NCBI RefSeq assembly: GCF_044904665.1
Contig: NZ_JADIKM010000003.1
Location: 434,001 to 498,000 of the forward strand
Source: Dyella_A ginsengisoli
GTDB lineage: Bacteria; Pseudomonadota; Gammaproteobacteria; Xanthomonadales; Rhodanobacteraceae
DNA: 64,000 nt
Direction of reading: 5' to 3'
Shown in pieces: positions 44,877 to 53,223 of this stretch (position 1 is its first letter; every line of letters begins with the position of its first letter). Below the pieces are notes generated by a model that worked only from the letters and a program-made list of their open reading frames with translations, did no database searches and had not been told where the DNA came from. The translations under genes and the position numbers were made by a program.

Positions 44877-45587
44877 ATGCGCATCGACCAGCAGCCTGCC
44901 TATGTCCTGCACGCGCGGCCATATCGCGAGACGTCGCTGTTGCTGGAGTGCCTGACCCGCGACCACGGGCGGATCGGCGTGATCGCGCGTGGCGTGCGCA
45001 GCGAGAAAGGACGCGCGCAGCGTGCGCTGCTGGAACCGTTCCAGCGTCTGGCGCTGGATCTGCTTATGCGCGGCGAGCTGGCTACCCTGCGTGGCGCCGA
45101 GCTGCTGGACACACCGCGCCGGCTGATCGGCGATTCGGGCCTGGCCGGCCTGTACGTCAACGAGCTGGTGGTGCGACTTACCGGTCGCCAGGATCCGCAT
45201 CCGGACCTCTTCGACGCCTACGCACTCACGCTCGCGCGCCTGTCCGGTACCGAATCGCTGGCGTGGACGTTGCGCCGCTTCGAGCGCGATCTCCTGCAGG
45301 CGCTCGGCTACGCGCTGATGCTCACCGAGGATGCCGCCAGCGGCGCGGCGATCGATCCGGAGGGGCACTACCGCTATCAGGCCGAGACTGGGCCGTTGCC
45401 CTGCATGGCGGGCGAGGCCGGCGCCCTGCCGGGCGATGCCCTGCTGGCACTGGCGCAGGACCGCCTGCCCGAGGCGGCCGGCCTGCAGGCGCTGCGTGGC
45501 ATGATGCGCGGGATCATCCGCTTCCACCTCGGCGGCGGCGAGCTGCGTGCGTGGCAGGTGCTGGCGGCGGCAATGACGCGCCGCTGA
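44877..45587 (+). CDS. recO: DNA repair protein RecO
   Basis: 236 residues. OB-fold N-terminus (QPAYVLHARPYRETSLLLECLT, about 5-26, then HGRIGVIARGVRSEKG) and an all-helical C-terminal part with ALGYALMLTEDAA. RecO works with RecR to load RecA on SSB-coated single-stranded DNA. No zinc cysteines are seen, as in gammaproteobacterial RecO. It starts 28 nt after era and ends 28 nt before a convergent gene. Confidence 0.93.
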   Translation: MRIDQQPAYVLHARPYRETSLLLECLTRDHGRIGVIARGVRSEKGRAQRALLEPFQRLALDLLMRGELATLRGAELLDTPRRLIGDSGLAGLYVNELVVRLTGRQDPHPDLFDAYALTLARLSGTESLAWTLRRFERDLLQALGYALMLTEDAASGAAIDPEGHYRYQAETGPLPCMAGEAGALPGDALLALAQDRLPEAAGLQALRGMMRGIIRFHLGGGELRAWQVLAAAMTRR

Positions 45588-45615
45588 GGTCGGGTCCGCG
45601 CGAACCTGGATGAGT

Positions 45616-46374
45616 TCAGGCCGCCTGCTGCGGCCGGTCCAGCGCGCGCAGCGTCTCCATCAGCACGCCGCGGAAAAGTGCCACTGCCGATGCCGCCTGG
45701 TCCGGGCGCGTGCCCAGCAACTGCTGCAGCGCCACCACATGGCCGGACAGCGCGGTGGCGCCGCAGAAGCCGCAAGACGAGCGCAGTCGATGCAGCCGGT
45801 CGCGCAGGGCCGCGCCGTTCTGGCCGAGCTGGTCGAGCTCGTTGCACAGCGTCACCAGTTCCTGCTGCAGCAGTTGGCGCAGCGCACACATGGTGGTCGA
45901 ATCGCCGCTGGCGAGCAGGGCGGCTTCGTCATCGAGCACCGGCAGCCGGCGCAGGTAGGCCGGCGCCAGCGCCATCACGCGGCGCAAGTCGTCGATGCGA
46001 CAGGGCTTGATGAGCACGTCGCTGAAGCCCTTGAGCAGCAGCTGCGGACGTTGCGCCGGATCGAGCTCGGCCGTGGTGGCGATCGCCACGGCATCGCGCG
46101 AAGCGGCGAAGACGTCCTGGCGCAGCTCCGTCAGTACCTCGCAGGCACCGGCGCCGGGCATGCGGCAGTCCAGCAGCAGCAGGTCGAACGCTTCATTCCT
46201 GGCGACGCTCAGGGCGGCCCGGCCATCCACGCAATCCGCGCCGTCGGCGCCGAGTGCACGCACGGCATCGAGCAGGAAACGGCGGCTTGCCGCGTCGTCG
46301 TCGGCGACCAGTATGCGCAGGGCGAGCATGTCGGCGCGCGGGCCGGACGAGCCGGCGAAAGGGGAGTGCGTCAT
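45616..46374 (-). CDS. Orphan response regulator with C-terminal HPt domain
   Basis: 252 residues; an internal ATG at 46329 (MLALRILVADDD) is an alternative start. The receiver domain (about 18-135) is complete: acidic pair in VADDD, phospho-acceptor Asp in LLLLDCRMPG, Lys in VLIKPC. The C-terminal part (about 150-245) looks like an HPt four-helix domain with the histidine in LHRLRSSCGFCGA. No histidine kinase gene is adjacent, so it is an orphan phosphorelay element. There is no DNA-binding domain. Confidence 0.8.
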   Translation of the reverse strand: MTHSPFAGSSGPRADMLALRILVADDDAASRRFLLDAVRALGADGADCVDGRAALSVARNEAFDLLLLDCRMPGAGACEVLTELRQDVFAASRDAVAIATTAELDPAQRPQLLLKGFSDVLIKPCRIDDLRRVMALAPAYLRRLPVLDDEAALLASGDSTTMCALRQLLQQELVTLCNELDQLGQNGAALRDRLHRLRSSCGFCGATALSGHVVALQQLLGTRPDQAASAVALFRGVLMETLRALDRPQQAA

Positions 46375-46419
46375 GACGAAATCCGTGTCGTTCAGCAGAG
46401 TTTGGCAGAATGGCCGGAC

Positions 46420-48441
46420 ATGGGTGCCTTATCAAGCCGTCTTTCGTGGGTTCTGTCGCTGGTTGTGTCGGTGCTGCTGGCCGCGCCGGCACATGCCGGT
46501 GCGAGCCTGACCGCGAAGGCCCTGACGGTGCCGGGGGCCACCCTGCAGCAGCTGACGCTGGCGGTGACACCGGCCGATACCGGCGGGCTGCGGCTGCAGC
46601 TGGACGCTGCGCGGGCGGATGTTCCGGCGATGGGCTGGCGCCGTGTGGGCCTGCATCTCGATGCGCTGCTGCAGCGCGATCCGCAGGGCCGCTGGGTACT
46701 GGACGGACCATTGCAGCTCCTGCGTGCACCGGGTGCCGCCCTGAGTGACGCCACGATCAGCCTGCAGGTGGACCAGGCAGCCAATACGCTGCTCGTCGAT
46801 CTTCGCCAGGGCAAGGCGCGGGCCACCACGGCGGTGCCGCTGGACCAGCCCACCCACGCCCAGATCGAGCTGAAGAATCTGCCGTTCGGCTGGCTGCAGG
46901 GGTTGATCGGAACGGTCTGGTCCGGTCGGGCGACCGGCGGACGGGTGAATGCATTGGTGGCGCTGGATCGACGCACCGACGGCATCCAGGCGTCCGGACA
47001 GTTCGACCTGTCCGCGCTGGGTTTCGATTCTCCGACCGGCAAGCTGGCCGCGCAGGGTCTGGGTGGTGGCGGGCGCTTCACGCTCAATACCGCCGACGGT
47101 CCGGCCAGCATCAATCTGGAAAGCACGCTGCGCGGCGGCGAGCTGCTGCTCGGTCCGATCTACGCGAACCTGCCCGATCATGCCGTGCAGCTTTCGCTGG
47201 ACGCGCAGGCGCGTGGCGGCGCGATCACCGTCAGCCGGCTGCGCGTGGGCGATCCCGATGCGATGCAGTTGCGCGGTGCGATCGCGTTCAATGCCAAGGG
47301 CGATCTCGCGTCGCTCAACCTCTCCCAGCTGCAGCTCAGCCTGCCGATGGCCTACCAGCGCTACGGGCGCGCGTGGCTGGCCACCTACGGCCTGCGCGAC
47401 ATGACGGCACGCGGCCAGCTCTCCGCCACGCTGGACTTGCGCGAGGACGGTCTGCACGCGTTCGACTTCGATACCGACGGTGTGGACCTCGCCGACGCCG
47501 ACGGTCGACTCGCCGTGGTCGGCCTGCGCGGCGGACTCGACTGGAGCCGCAGCGGACGGCGCCAGGCGACCAACCTGAGCTGGCAGAGCCTGGGCCTGTA
47601 CCGCCTGATGCACGGTTCGGCCACCTCGCACTGGCAGAGCGAGAACGGCGTGCTGTCGCTGCAGCAGCCGGTGAGCATGAGCCTGCTCGGCGGCCAGGTG
47701 CGCATCAGCGATCTCGACTGGGCTCCGGCGGCGGCCAAGGGCCAGCGGCTGGATACGTCGATGGCGGTGTCCGGGGTGGACATGGCGGCCTTCAGCCGCA
47801 CCATGGGCTGGCCGCAGTTCCCGGGCACGCTCGGCGGCGCGATCACCGGGCTCTCGGTGAGCGGCGACCGGGTGGTGCTCACCGGTGGGCTGTCGCTCAA
47901 CGTGTTTGGCGGCTTCGTCGACATCACCGGCCTCGCGCTGCAGCAGCCGTTCGGCGACAACCCGGTGCTGGCCGGCGACATCGCGCTGCGCCAGCTCGAT
48001 CTGGGCGCGATCACCAGCGTGTTCGATTTCGGTTCCATCACCGGTCCGCTGGACGGCCATGTCAACGGCCTGCGCCTGGTGAACTGGCAGCCAGTGGCGT
48101 TCGACGCGCAGCTGCTGGCCAGCCAGGGTGGACGCATCAGCCAGCGCGCGGTGAACAATCTCACTTCGGTCGGTGGCGGCGGCGTGGCAGCGGGGCTGCA
48201 GGGCGCCGTTCTCAAGCTGTTCAAGACCTTCGGTTACGACCGCATCGGTTTGAACTGCCGGTTGCAGGGTTCGGTCTGCCACATGAGTGGGCTGGAGCCG
48301 ACGGCGGACGGCTACACTATCGTCGACGGCAGCGGCCTGCCGCATCTGAACGTGATCGGGCATCAGGCCGAAGTCGACTGGCCCACCCTGATCCGTCGAC
48401 TCAAGGCCGCCATCGACGGCAACGCGCCGGTAGTGCGCTGA
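46420..48441 (+). CDS. YdbH-like large envelope protein (AsmA-like superfamily)
   Basis: 673 residues from ATG 46420; the frame opens much earlier, antisense to the RR-HPt gene. A signal or anchor sequence (about 7-27, LSWVLSLVVSVLLAAPAHA) precedes a long beta-strand-rich region, and the C-terminus has the YdbH-like TSVGGGGVAAGLQGAVLKLFKTFGYDRIGLNCRL split as (TSVGGGGVAAGL ... FKTFGYDRIGL). E. coli YdbH (about 880 residues) is one of three AsmA-like bridges for phospholipid transport to the outer membrane; this one is shorter. A YdbL-like gene follows 36 nt later. Confidence 0.75.
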   Translation: MGALSSRLSWVLSLVVSVLLAAPAHAGASLTAKALTVPGATLQQLTLAVTPADTGGLRLQLDAARADVPAMGWRRVGLHLDALLQRDPQGRWVLDGPLQLLRAPGAALSDATISLQVDQAANTLLVDLRQGKARATTAVPLDQPTHAQIELKNLPFGWLQGLIGTVWSGRATGGRVNALVALDRRTDGIQASGQFDLSALGFDSPTGKLAAQGLGGGGRFTLNTADGPASINLESTLRGGELLLGPIYANLPDHAVQLSLDAQARGGAITVSRLRVGDPDAMQLRGAIAFNAKGDLASLNLSQLQLSLPMAYQRYGRAWLATYGLRDMTARGQLSATLDLREDGLHAFDFDTDGVDLADADGRLAVVGLRGGLDWSRSGRRQATNLSWQSLGLYRLMHGSATSHWQSENGVLSLQQPVSMSLLGGQVRISDLDWAPAAAKGQRLDTSMAVSGVDMAAFSRTMGWPQFPGTLGGAITGLSVSGDRVVLTGGLSLNVFGGFVDITGLALQQPFGDNPVLAGDIALRQLDLGAITSVFDFGSITGPLDGHVNGLRLVNWQPVAFDAQLLASQGGRISQRAVNNLTSVGGGGVAAGLQGAVLKLFKTFGYDRIGLNCRLQGSVCHMSGLEPTADGYTIVDGSGLPHLNVIGHQAEVDWPTLIRRLKAAIDGNAPVVR

Positions 48442-48477
48442 CCGACTGTCCTGCATCCCCACCCCACGGAGCTGATC

Positions 48478-49074
48478 ATGCGCAAGATTGTTTACGGATT
48501 GCTGGCCACGTTGATGGTGGCGCTGGTCGGCTGCGTCACCATCAATGTGTACTTTCCCGAAGCTGCGGCGCAGAAGGCCGCCGACCAGTTCATCGGCACC
48601 GTGCTGGAAAACGCCAAGCCGGCGCCCAAGACCGATACGCCGCCCCCACCGGCCAAGCAGGCACAGCCCTCGGCGATGCTGCTGAACCTGCTGGTGCCGG
48701 TGGCGTACGCCGGTGATGCGCCGAACATCCGCATCCAGAACGCCACCACCGAGGCGATCCGCCAGCGCATGCAGTCGCGCTTCAACGGCGGCCTGGGCGA
48801 CCTGTTCAAGAGCGGCGCCGTGGGGTTCACCCACGATGGCATGGTCGCCGTGCGTGACGCCTCGGCCGTTCCGCTGAGCCAGCGCGCCCAGGTCAACGCT
48901 ACCGTGGCGGAGGAGAACCGCGACCGCGCCGCGCTGTATCGCGAGGTTGCCAGCGCCAACGGCCACCCCGAGTGGGAGCCGCAGATCCGTGCCACGTTCG
49001 CCAAGGGCTGGATCGAGCGTGCGCCGGCCGGCTGGTATTATCAGGACGCTGCGGGCGCCTGGAAGCGCAAATAA
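48478..49074 (+). CDS. YdbL-like DUF1318 protein with a lipobox
   Basis: 198 residues. The N-terminal VALVGC lipobox gives a lipidated Cys near residue 18, followed by TINVYFPEAAAQKAAD. The C-terminal DUF1318 part (about 85-190) has RMQSRFNGGLGDLFKSG, VGFTHDGMVAVRD and AAGAWKRK. In E. coli ydbH is followed by the lipoprotein gene ynbE and then ydbL; here one gene combines a lipobox with a YdbL-like domain and no ynbE is seen. Probable outer-membrane lipoprotein partner of the upstream protein. Confidence 0.75.
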   Translation: MRKIVYGLLATLMVALVGCVTINVYFPEAAAQKAADQFIGTVLENAKPAPKTDTPPPPAKQAQPSAMLLNLLVPVAYAGDAPNIRIQNATTEAIRQRMQSRFNGGLGDLFKSGAVGFTHDGMVAVRDASAVPLSQRAQVNATVAEENRDRAALYREVASANGHPEWEPQIRATFAKGWIERAPAGWYYQDAAGAWKRK

Positions 49075-49142
49075 GCGCCCGCGGGTCCCATCCGCATCCC
49101 GCGCCCGGGTCCCTCGACCCGGGCGCCTTGTTTTTGAGCGCC

Positions 49143-50453
49143 ATGCAAGAACTCCAAGCCACCATCACCGACCTCAGCCACGACGGCCGCGGCGTCGCCC
49201 GCATCGACGGCAAGACCGTGTTCGTCAGCGGCGCACTGGTCGACGAGCAGGTACGCCTGCGCATCCGCAAGCGCCACCGCCACTTCGACGAGGCCGAGGT
49301 GGTGGAAGTGATCGTGCCGTCGCCGCATCGGGTCACGCCGCGCTGCCGCCACTTCGGCGAATGCGGCGGCTGCTCGCTGCAGCACATGGACGCCGCCGCG
49401 CAGATCCACGCCAAGCAGCGCGTGCTGGCGGACAACTTCGCCCGCATCGGCAAGGTGTCGCCGCAGCACTGGCTGGAACCGCTCACCGACGCGCCGTGGG
49501 GCTACCGCCGCAAGGGCCGCCTGTCGGTGCGCCACGTACCGAAGAAGGAGCGCGTGCTGGTGGGTTTCCGTCAGGAAGCAAACCCGCGCTTCGTGGCGGA
49601 GATCACCCATTGCGAGGTCCTGCACCCGTCGCTGGGTCCGAAGGTCGGCCTGCTGGCCGAGATGATCAGCGGCCTCGCCGCCGCGCGCGACATCCCGCAG
49701 GTGGAATTTGCCGGCGGCGACGAGGGCATCGCGCTGGTGTTTCGCCACATGCAGCCGCTGAGCGAGCGCGATACCGCCACGTTGGTGGCGTTCGGCCAGC
49801 AGCACGGTTTCGCCATCTACCTGCAGCCCGGCGGCGTGAGCAGCGTGCATCTGCTGTGGCCGGAGCAGTCGCATCTGGCGTTCCGCATCGCGGCGGGCGA
49901 GGGCGTGCCGGACGTGGAGCTGGAATTCCGCCCGCTCGATTTCGTGCAGGTCAACGCCGGCATGAACGCGAAGATGATGGCGCGCGCTCTCGAGCTGCTC
50001 GATCCGCAACCGACCGACCGCGTGCTCGACCTGTTCTGCGGCCTGGGCAACTTCACCCTGCCGATCGCCCGGCGCGTCGCCGAAGTGGTCGGCGTGGAAG
50101 GCGAGCATGGCCTGGTTGAACGCGCCGGCGAGAATGCTGCGCGCAACGGCCTGGCCAACGCGCGCTTCCACGTGGCCAACCTGTTCGAGGACCAGCGCGG
50201 CACCGACTGGGCGCGCCAGCCATGGGACAAGCTGCTGCTCGACCCGCCGCGCGCCGGTGCCGACAAGGTGCTGGAGTACCTGCCGCACAAGGCGACGAAG
50301 CGGATCGTCTACGTTTCCTGCCATCCCGCCTCGCTGGCGCGCGATGCCGGCATCCTGGTCAACCAGCACGGGTTCCGGCTGACATCGGCAGGCGTGATGG
50401 ACATGTTTCCGCACACCTCCCACGTCGAATCCATCGCGCTGTTCGAGAAGTAA
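49143..50453 (+). CDS. rlmD: 23S rRNA m5U1939 methyltransferase RlmD
   Basis: 436 residues from ATG 49143 (MQELQATITDLSHDGRGVAR). N-terminal TRAM domain (about 1-55); iron-sulfur cysteines in CRHFGECGGCSLQH plus CEVLH; the SAM domain has FVQVNAGMN, LDLFCGLGNFTLPIA, LLDPPRAGA and the catalytic Cys in YVSCHPASLARD. It methylates U1939 of 23S rRNA. The related RlmC and TrmA lack this combination of TRAM and cluster cysteines or differ in length. Confidence 0.93.
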   Translation: MQELQATITDLSHDGRGVARIDGKTVFVSGALVDEQVRLRIRKRHRHFDEAEVVEVIVPSPHRVTPRCRHFGECGGCSLQHMDAAAQIHAKQRVLADNFARIGKVSPQHWLEPLTDAPWGYRRKGRLSVRHVPKKERVLVGFRQEANPRFVAEITHCEVLHPSLGPKVGLLAEMISGLAAARDIPQVEFAGGDEGIALVFRHMQPLSERDTATLVAFGQQHGFAIYLQPGGVSSVHLLWPEQSHLAFRIAAGEGVPDVELEFRPLDFVQVNAGMNAKMMARALELLDPQPTDRVLDLFCGLGNFTLPIARRVAEVVGVEGEHGLVERAGENAARNGLANARFHVANLFEDQRGTDWARQPWDKLLLDPPRAGADKVLEYLPHKATKRIVYVSCHPASLARDAGILVNQHGFRLTSAGVMDMFPHTSHVESIALFEK

Positions 50454-50523
50454 CCGGTGCGTTCATCCATGAACGCGAGGATCAAGAAGCGGCCATCCGT
50501 GGCCGCACTCTTCATGAAAAGCC

Positions 50524-51054
50524 ATGCCCATTGAGATCGAGAGGAAATTCCTGCTGCGCACCGACGCTTGGCGCGCGCAGATCGAGCGTACTGAGCGCAT
50601 GGCGCAGGGCTACCTGGTGAGCGCGCAGGCGCTGCGCGACGGTACCGCCAAGGCCTCGGTGCGCGCCCGCGTGGCCGGCGAACGCGCCTGGCTCAACATC
50701 AAGGCGGCGCGGCTGGGCATCGAGCGGGCCGAGTTCGAGTACGCCGTGCCCGTGGCCGATGCCGAGGCGATGCTCGCGACGCTGTGCGACGGCGTGCTGG
50801 CCAAGCAGCGCCACTATGTCACCGTCGACGGCACGCTGTTCGAGATCGACGAGTTCGAGGGCGATAACGCGGGGCTGATCGTGGCCGAGGTGGAGCTGCC
50901 CGCGGTCGACGCGCCGTTCCCGCGGCCGGACTGGCTGGGCGCCGAGGTCAGCGCGCTGCCGCGCTACTACAACGTCAACCTGATTGCGTACCCTTACGCG
51001 CACTGGACGCGCGACGAGCGCGATGCCATCGATGGAGCAACGTCCGCATGCTGA
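50524..51054 (+). CDS. CYTH-domain protein (probable inorganic triphosphatase)
   Basis: 176 residues. Begins with the defining EIERKFLL (residues 4-11), with further alternating acidic/basic strands (ASVRARVAGERAWLNIKA, FEIDEFEGDNAGLIVAEVEL) that make the tunnel of triphosphate tunnel metalloenzymes. Family members hydrolyse inorganic tripolyphosphate (YgiF-like) or form cAMP (CyaB); the short single-domain form fits a triphosphatase. Overlaps nagZ by 7 nt. Confidence 0.88.
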   Translation: MPIEIERKFLLRTDAWRAQIERTERMAQGYLVSAQALRDGTAKASVRARVAGERAWLNIKAARLGIERAEFEYAVPVADAEAMLATLCDGVLAKQRHYVTVDGTLFEIDEFEGDNAGLIVAEVELPAVDAPFPRPDWLGAEVSALPRYYNVNLIAYPYAHWTRDERDAIDGATSAC

Positions 51055-52064
51055 TGATCGGTCTGGCCGGCCTCGCACTCGAGCCGCGTGAGCGCGACTG
51101 GCTGGTCGCGCCCGGCGTGTCCGGCGTGCTGCTGTTTGCGCGCAACTTCGCCTCGCGCGAGCAGCTCGCCGCGCTGGTGGAATCGATCCGCGAGGTCGGC
51201 GGCGAGGACATGCTGATCGCGGTGGACCAGGAAGGCGGCCCGGTGCAGCGCTTCCGCGACGGCTTCACCCGCCTGCCGGCGCTGGCGAAGGTGGGCGCGG
51301 TATACGACCGCGATCCGACTGACGCCGTGCGCCTGGCCGAAGAGCATGCTTGGGTGATGGCCAGCGAACTGCGCGCGACGGGTGTGGATTTCAGCTTTGC
51401 GCCGGTGGTGGACCTGGCCCGCGGCAACGCGGCGATCGGCCTGCGCGCGTTCCATGCCGATCCGGCGGTGGCCGGCGAGCTGGGCCAGGCCTATGTGCGC
51501 GGCATGCACCTGGCGGGCATGGCGGCCGTCATCAAGCATTTCCCTGGCCACGGTTCGGTGGCGGCCGATACGCACAAGGCGCAGGCGATCGACCCGCGCC
51601 CGCTGGCCGAGATCGAGCGCGTCGACCTGCTGCCGTTCGCGCAGTGCATCGAGGCGCGGGTGGAGGCGGTGATGATGGCCCACGTGATCTACCCCGAAGT
51701 GGACGCGCTGCCGGCCGGCTTCTCCAGGGTGTGGATCGGCGACGTGCTGCGCGGCCGGCTCGGCTTCGACGGCGCCGTCATCAGCGACGACATTTCCATG
51801 GCGGCGGCCGGCTCGGCTGGCGGCGTGGCGCAGCGCGTGCGGGCCCATCTCGACGCCGGCTGCGACCTGGTGCTGGCTTGTTTCCCCGACGTAGTGGACG
51901 AAGCCATCGCCGCCATCGCCGACCGCAACCCGGTCGCGCCCCGGCGCCTGGAATCCCTGCGTGGCGCGCTGGGCGCCAGCTGGGATTCCCTCACCGACAA
52001 CCCGCAGCGCGACCGCTTCGTCGCGCGCATCACGGCACTGGATGCCGAAGGAACTACCGCATGA
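51048..52064 (+). CDS. nagZ: Beta-N-acetylhexosaminidase NagZ
   Basis: 338 residues, GH3 family. Conserved VDQEGGPVQRFRDGF (about 60-74), KHFPGHGSVAADTHK (about 162-176, containing the catalytic His loop) and ISDDISMAAA with the nucleophile Asp (about 245). NagZ removes GlcNAc from anhydro-muropeptides in the cytoplasm during peptidoglycan recycling and so can affect AmpR-type beta-lactamase induction. It overlaps both neighbours (7 and 4 nt). Confidence 0.95.
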   Translation: MLMIGLAGLALEPRERDWLVAPGVSGVLLFARNFASREQLAALVESIREVGGEDMLIAVDQEGGPVQRFRDGFTRLPALAKVGAVYDRDPTDAVRLAEEHAWVMASELRATGVDFSFAPVVDLARGNAAIGLRAFHADPAVAGELGQAYVRGMHLAGMAAVIKHFPGHGSVAADTHKAQAIDPRPLAEIERVDLLPFAQCIEARVEAVMMAHVIYPEVDALPAGFSRVWIGDVLRGRLGFDGAVISDDISMAAAGSAGGVAQRVRAHLDAGCDLVLACFPDVVDEAIAAIADRNPVAPRRLESLRGALGASWDSLTDNPQRDRFVARITALDAEGTTA

Positions 52065-52618
52065 CCGACAGCACCACGCCCTCGCTGACCGACGCGCTGG
52101 CCAACGCCGACCTGCTGTTCGATCGCCCCTCGATCGACGCGATGATCACCCGCATGGGCGGCGAGATTGATGCCGCGCTGGGCGGCGAGCGCGCGCTGTT
52201 CCTCACCGTGATGAACGGTGCGCTGATGTTCGCCGGCCAGCTCGCGCTGGCGATCCGCACCGACCTGGAATTCGACTACGTGCACGCCACCCGCTACCGC
52301 GGCGCCACGACGGGCCACGACCTGCACTGGCTGCGCGAGCCGATCGTGCCGATGAGCGGCCGCACCGTGCTGCTGGTCGACGACATCCTCGACGAAGGCC
52401 ACACGCTGAAAGCCGTGCGCGACGACTGCCTGCGCCGCGGCGCGCGCCGCGTGCTGATCGCCAGCCTGTGCACCAAGCGGCACGATCGCCTGGTCGAGGG
52501 CATCGCCTCCGACTTCAACGGCATCGAACTGCCGGATCGCTACGTGTTCGGCTACGGCATGGACTATCACGAACAAGGCCGCAACCTGCCGGGTATCTAC
52601 GCCCTGCGCGAATCCTGA
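52061..52618 (+). CDS. hpt: Hypoxanthine-guanine phosphoribosyltransferase
   Basis: 185 residues from ATG 52061 (MTDSTTPSLTDALANADLLF), overlapping nagZ by ATGA. The PRPP motif VLLVDDILDEGHTL (about 103-116) and the pyrophosphate loop VMNGALMFAGQL (about 50-61) are clear, and KRHDR with YVFGYGMDYHEQGRNLP marks purine binding. It converts hypoxanthine or guanine to IMP or GMP. A purine phosphorylase that should release hypoxanthine is encoded two genes downstream. Confidence 0.92.
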   Translation: MTDSTTPSLTDALANADLLFDRPSIDAMITRMGGEIDAALGGERALFLTVMNGALMFAGQLALAIRTDLEFDYVHATRYRGATTGHDLHWLREPIVPMSGRTVLLVDDILDEGHTLKAVRDDCLRRGARRVLIASLCTKRHDRLVEGIASDFNGIELPDRYVFGYGMDYHEQGRNLPGIYALRES

Positions 52619-52646
52619 TTCGTTACGCCGCACGGGAGGAACACCC

Positions 52647-53198
52647 ATGAAGCTCCTCGGCATTTCCGGCAGCCTGCGCCGGGCCTCGTACAACACCGCA
52701 CTGCTGCATGCCGCGGCCGAGCTGGCGCCCAACGGCACCGAATTCGCGATCCACGGTCTGCACGGCCTGCCGCTATTCGACCAGGACGTGGAAGAGCAGG
52801 GCGATCCGGCCGCAGTCGTGGCGTTGAAGGAGGCCATCGCCGCCGCCGATGCGCTGCTGCTGGCGTCGCCCGAATACAACGGCGGCATCACCGGCGTGCT
52901 GAAGAACGCGATCGACTGGGCCTCGCGCAAGGGCACCGCGCGCGAGGCCGCACCATTGGCCGGCAAGCGCGTGTGCATCATCGGCGCCAGCCCCGGCATC
53001 ACCGGCACGGTGCGCGCGCAGGACGCGCTGCGGCTGGTGCTGCGTCGGGCCGGCGCCATCGTGGAGCCGCAGGGCGAGGTGCTGGTGTTCCAAGCGCACA
53101 CCAAGATCGCCGAGGGCAAGCTGGTGGACGAGCGCACCCGCGAGGCACTGGCGCGCCATCTGCAGAACTTCGTCGCGCAGGTCATGCGCGCTTCCTGA
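52647..53198 (+). CDS. NADPH-dependent FMN reductase / quinone reductase family protein
   Basis: 183 residues. Flavodoxin-like start KLLGISGSLRRASYNTALL (about 2-20) and the flavin loop SPEYNGGITGVLKNAIDWASR, typical of ChrR/YieF/SsuE-type reductases. Probable cytoplasmic two-electron quinone or chromate reduction; substrate unknown. It lies between hpt and mtnP with 28- and 25-nt gaps, so is likely in the same transcript. Confidence 0.85.
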   Translation: MKLLGISGSLRRASYNTALLHAAAELAPNGTEFAIHGLHGLPLFDQDVEEQGDPAAVVALKEAIAAADALLLASPEYNGGITGVLKNAIDWASRKGTAREAAPLAGKRVCIIGASPGITGTVRAQDALRLVLRRAGAIVEPQGEVLVFQAHTKIAEGKLVDERTREALARHLQNFVAQVMRAS

Positions 53199-53223
53199 TC
53201 ACCCAAGCCTTGGAAACGACATC

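Noticed and set aside
46432..48966. An 844-residue minus-strand frame opposite the YdbH-like gene.
   Set aside because: Same shadow composition; the plus strand has a signal peptide, ribosome site and coherent neighbours.
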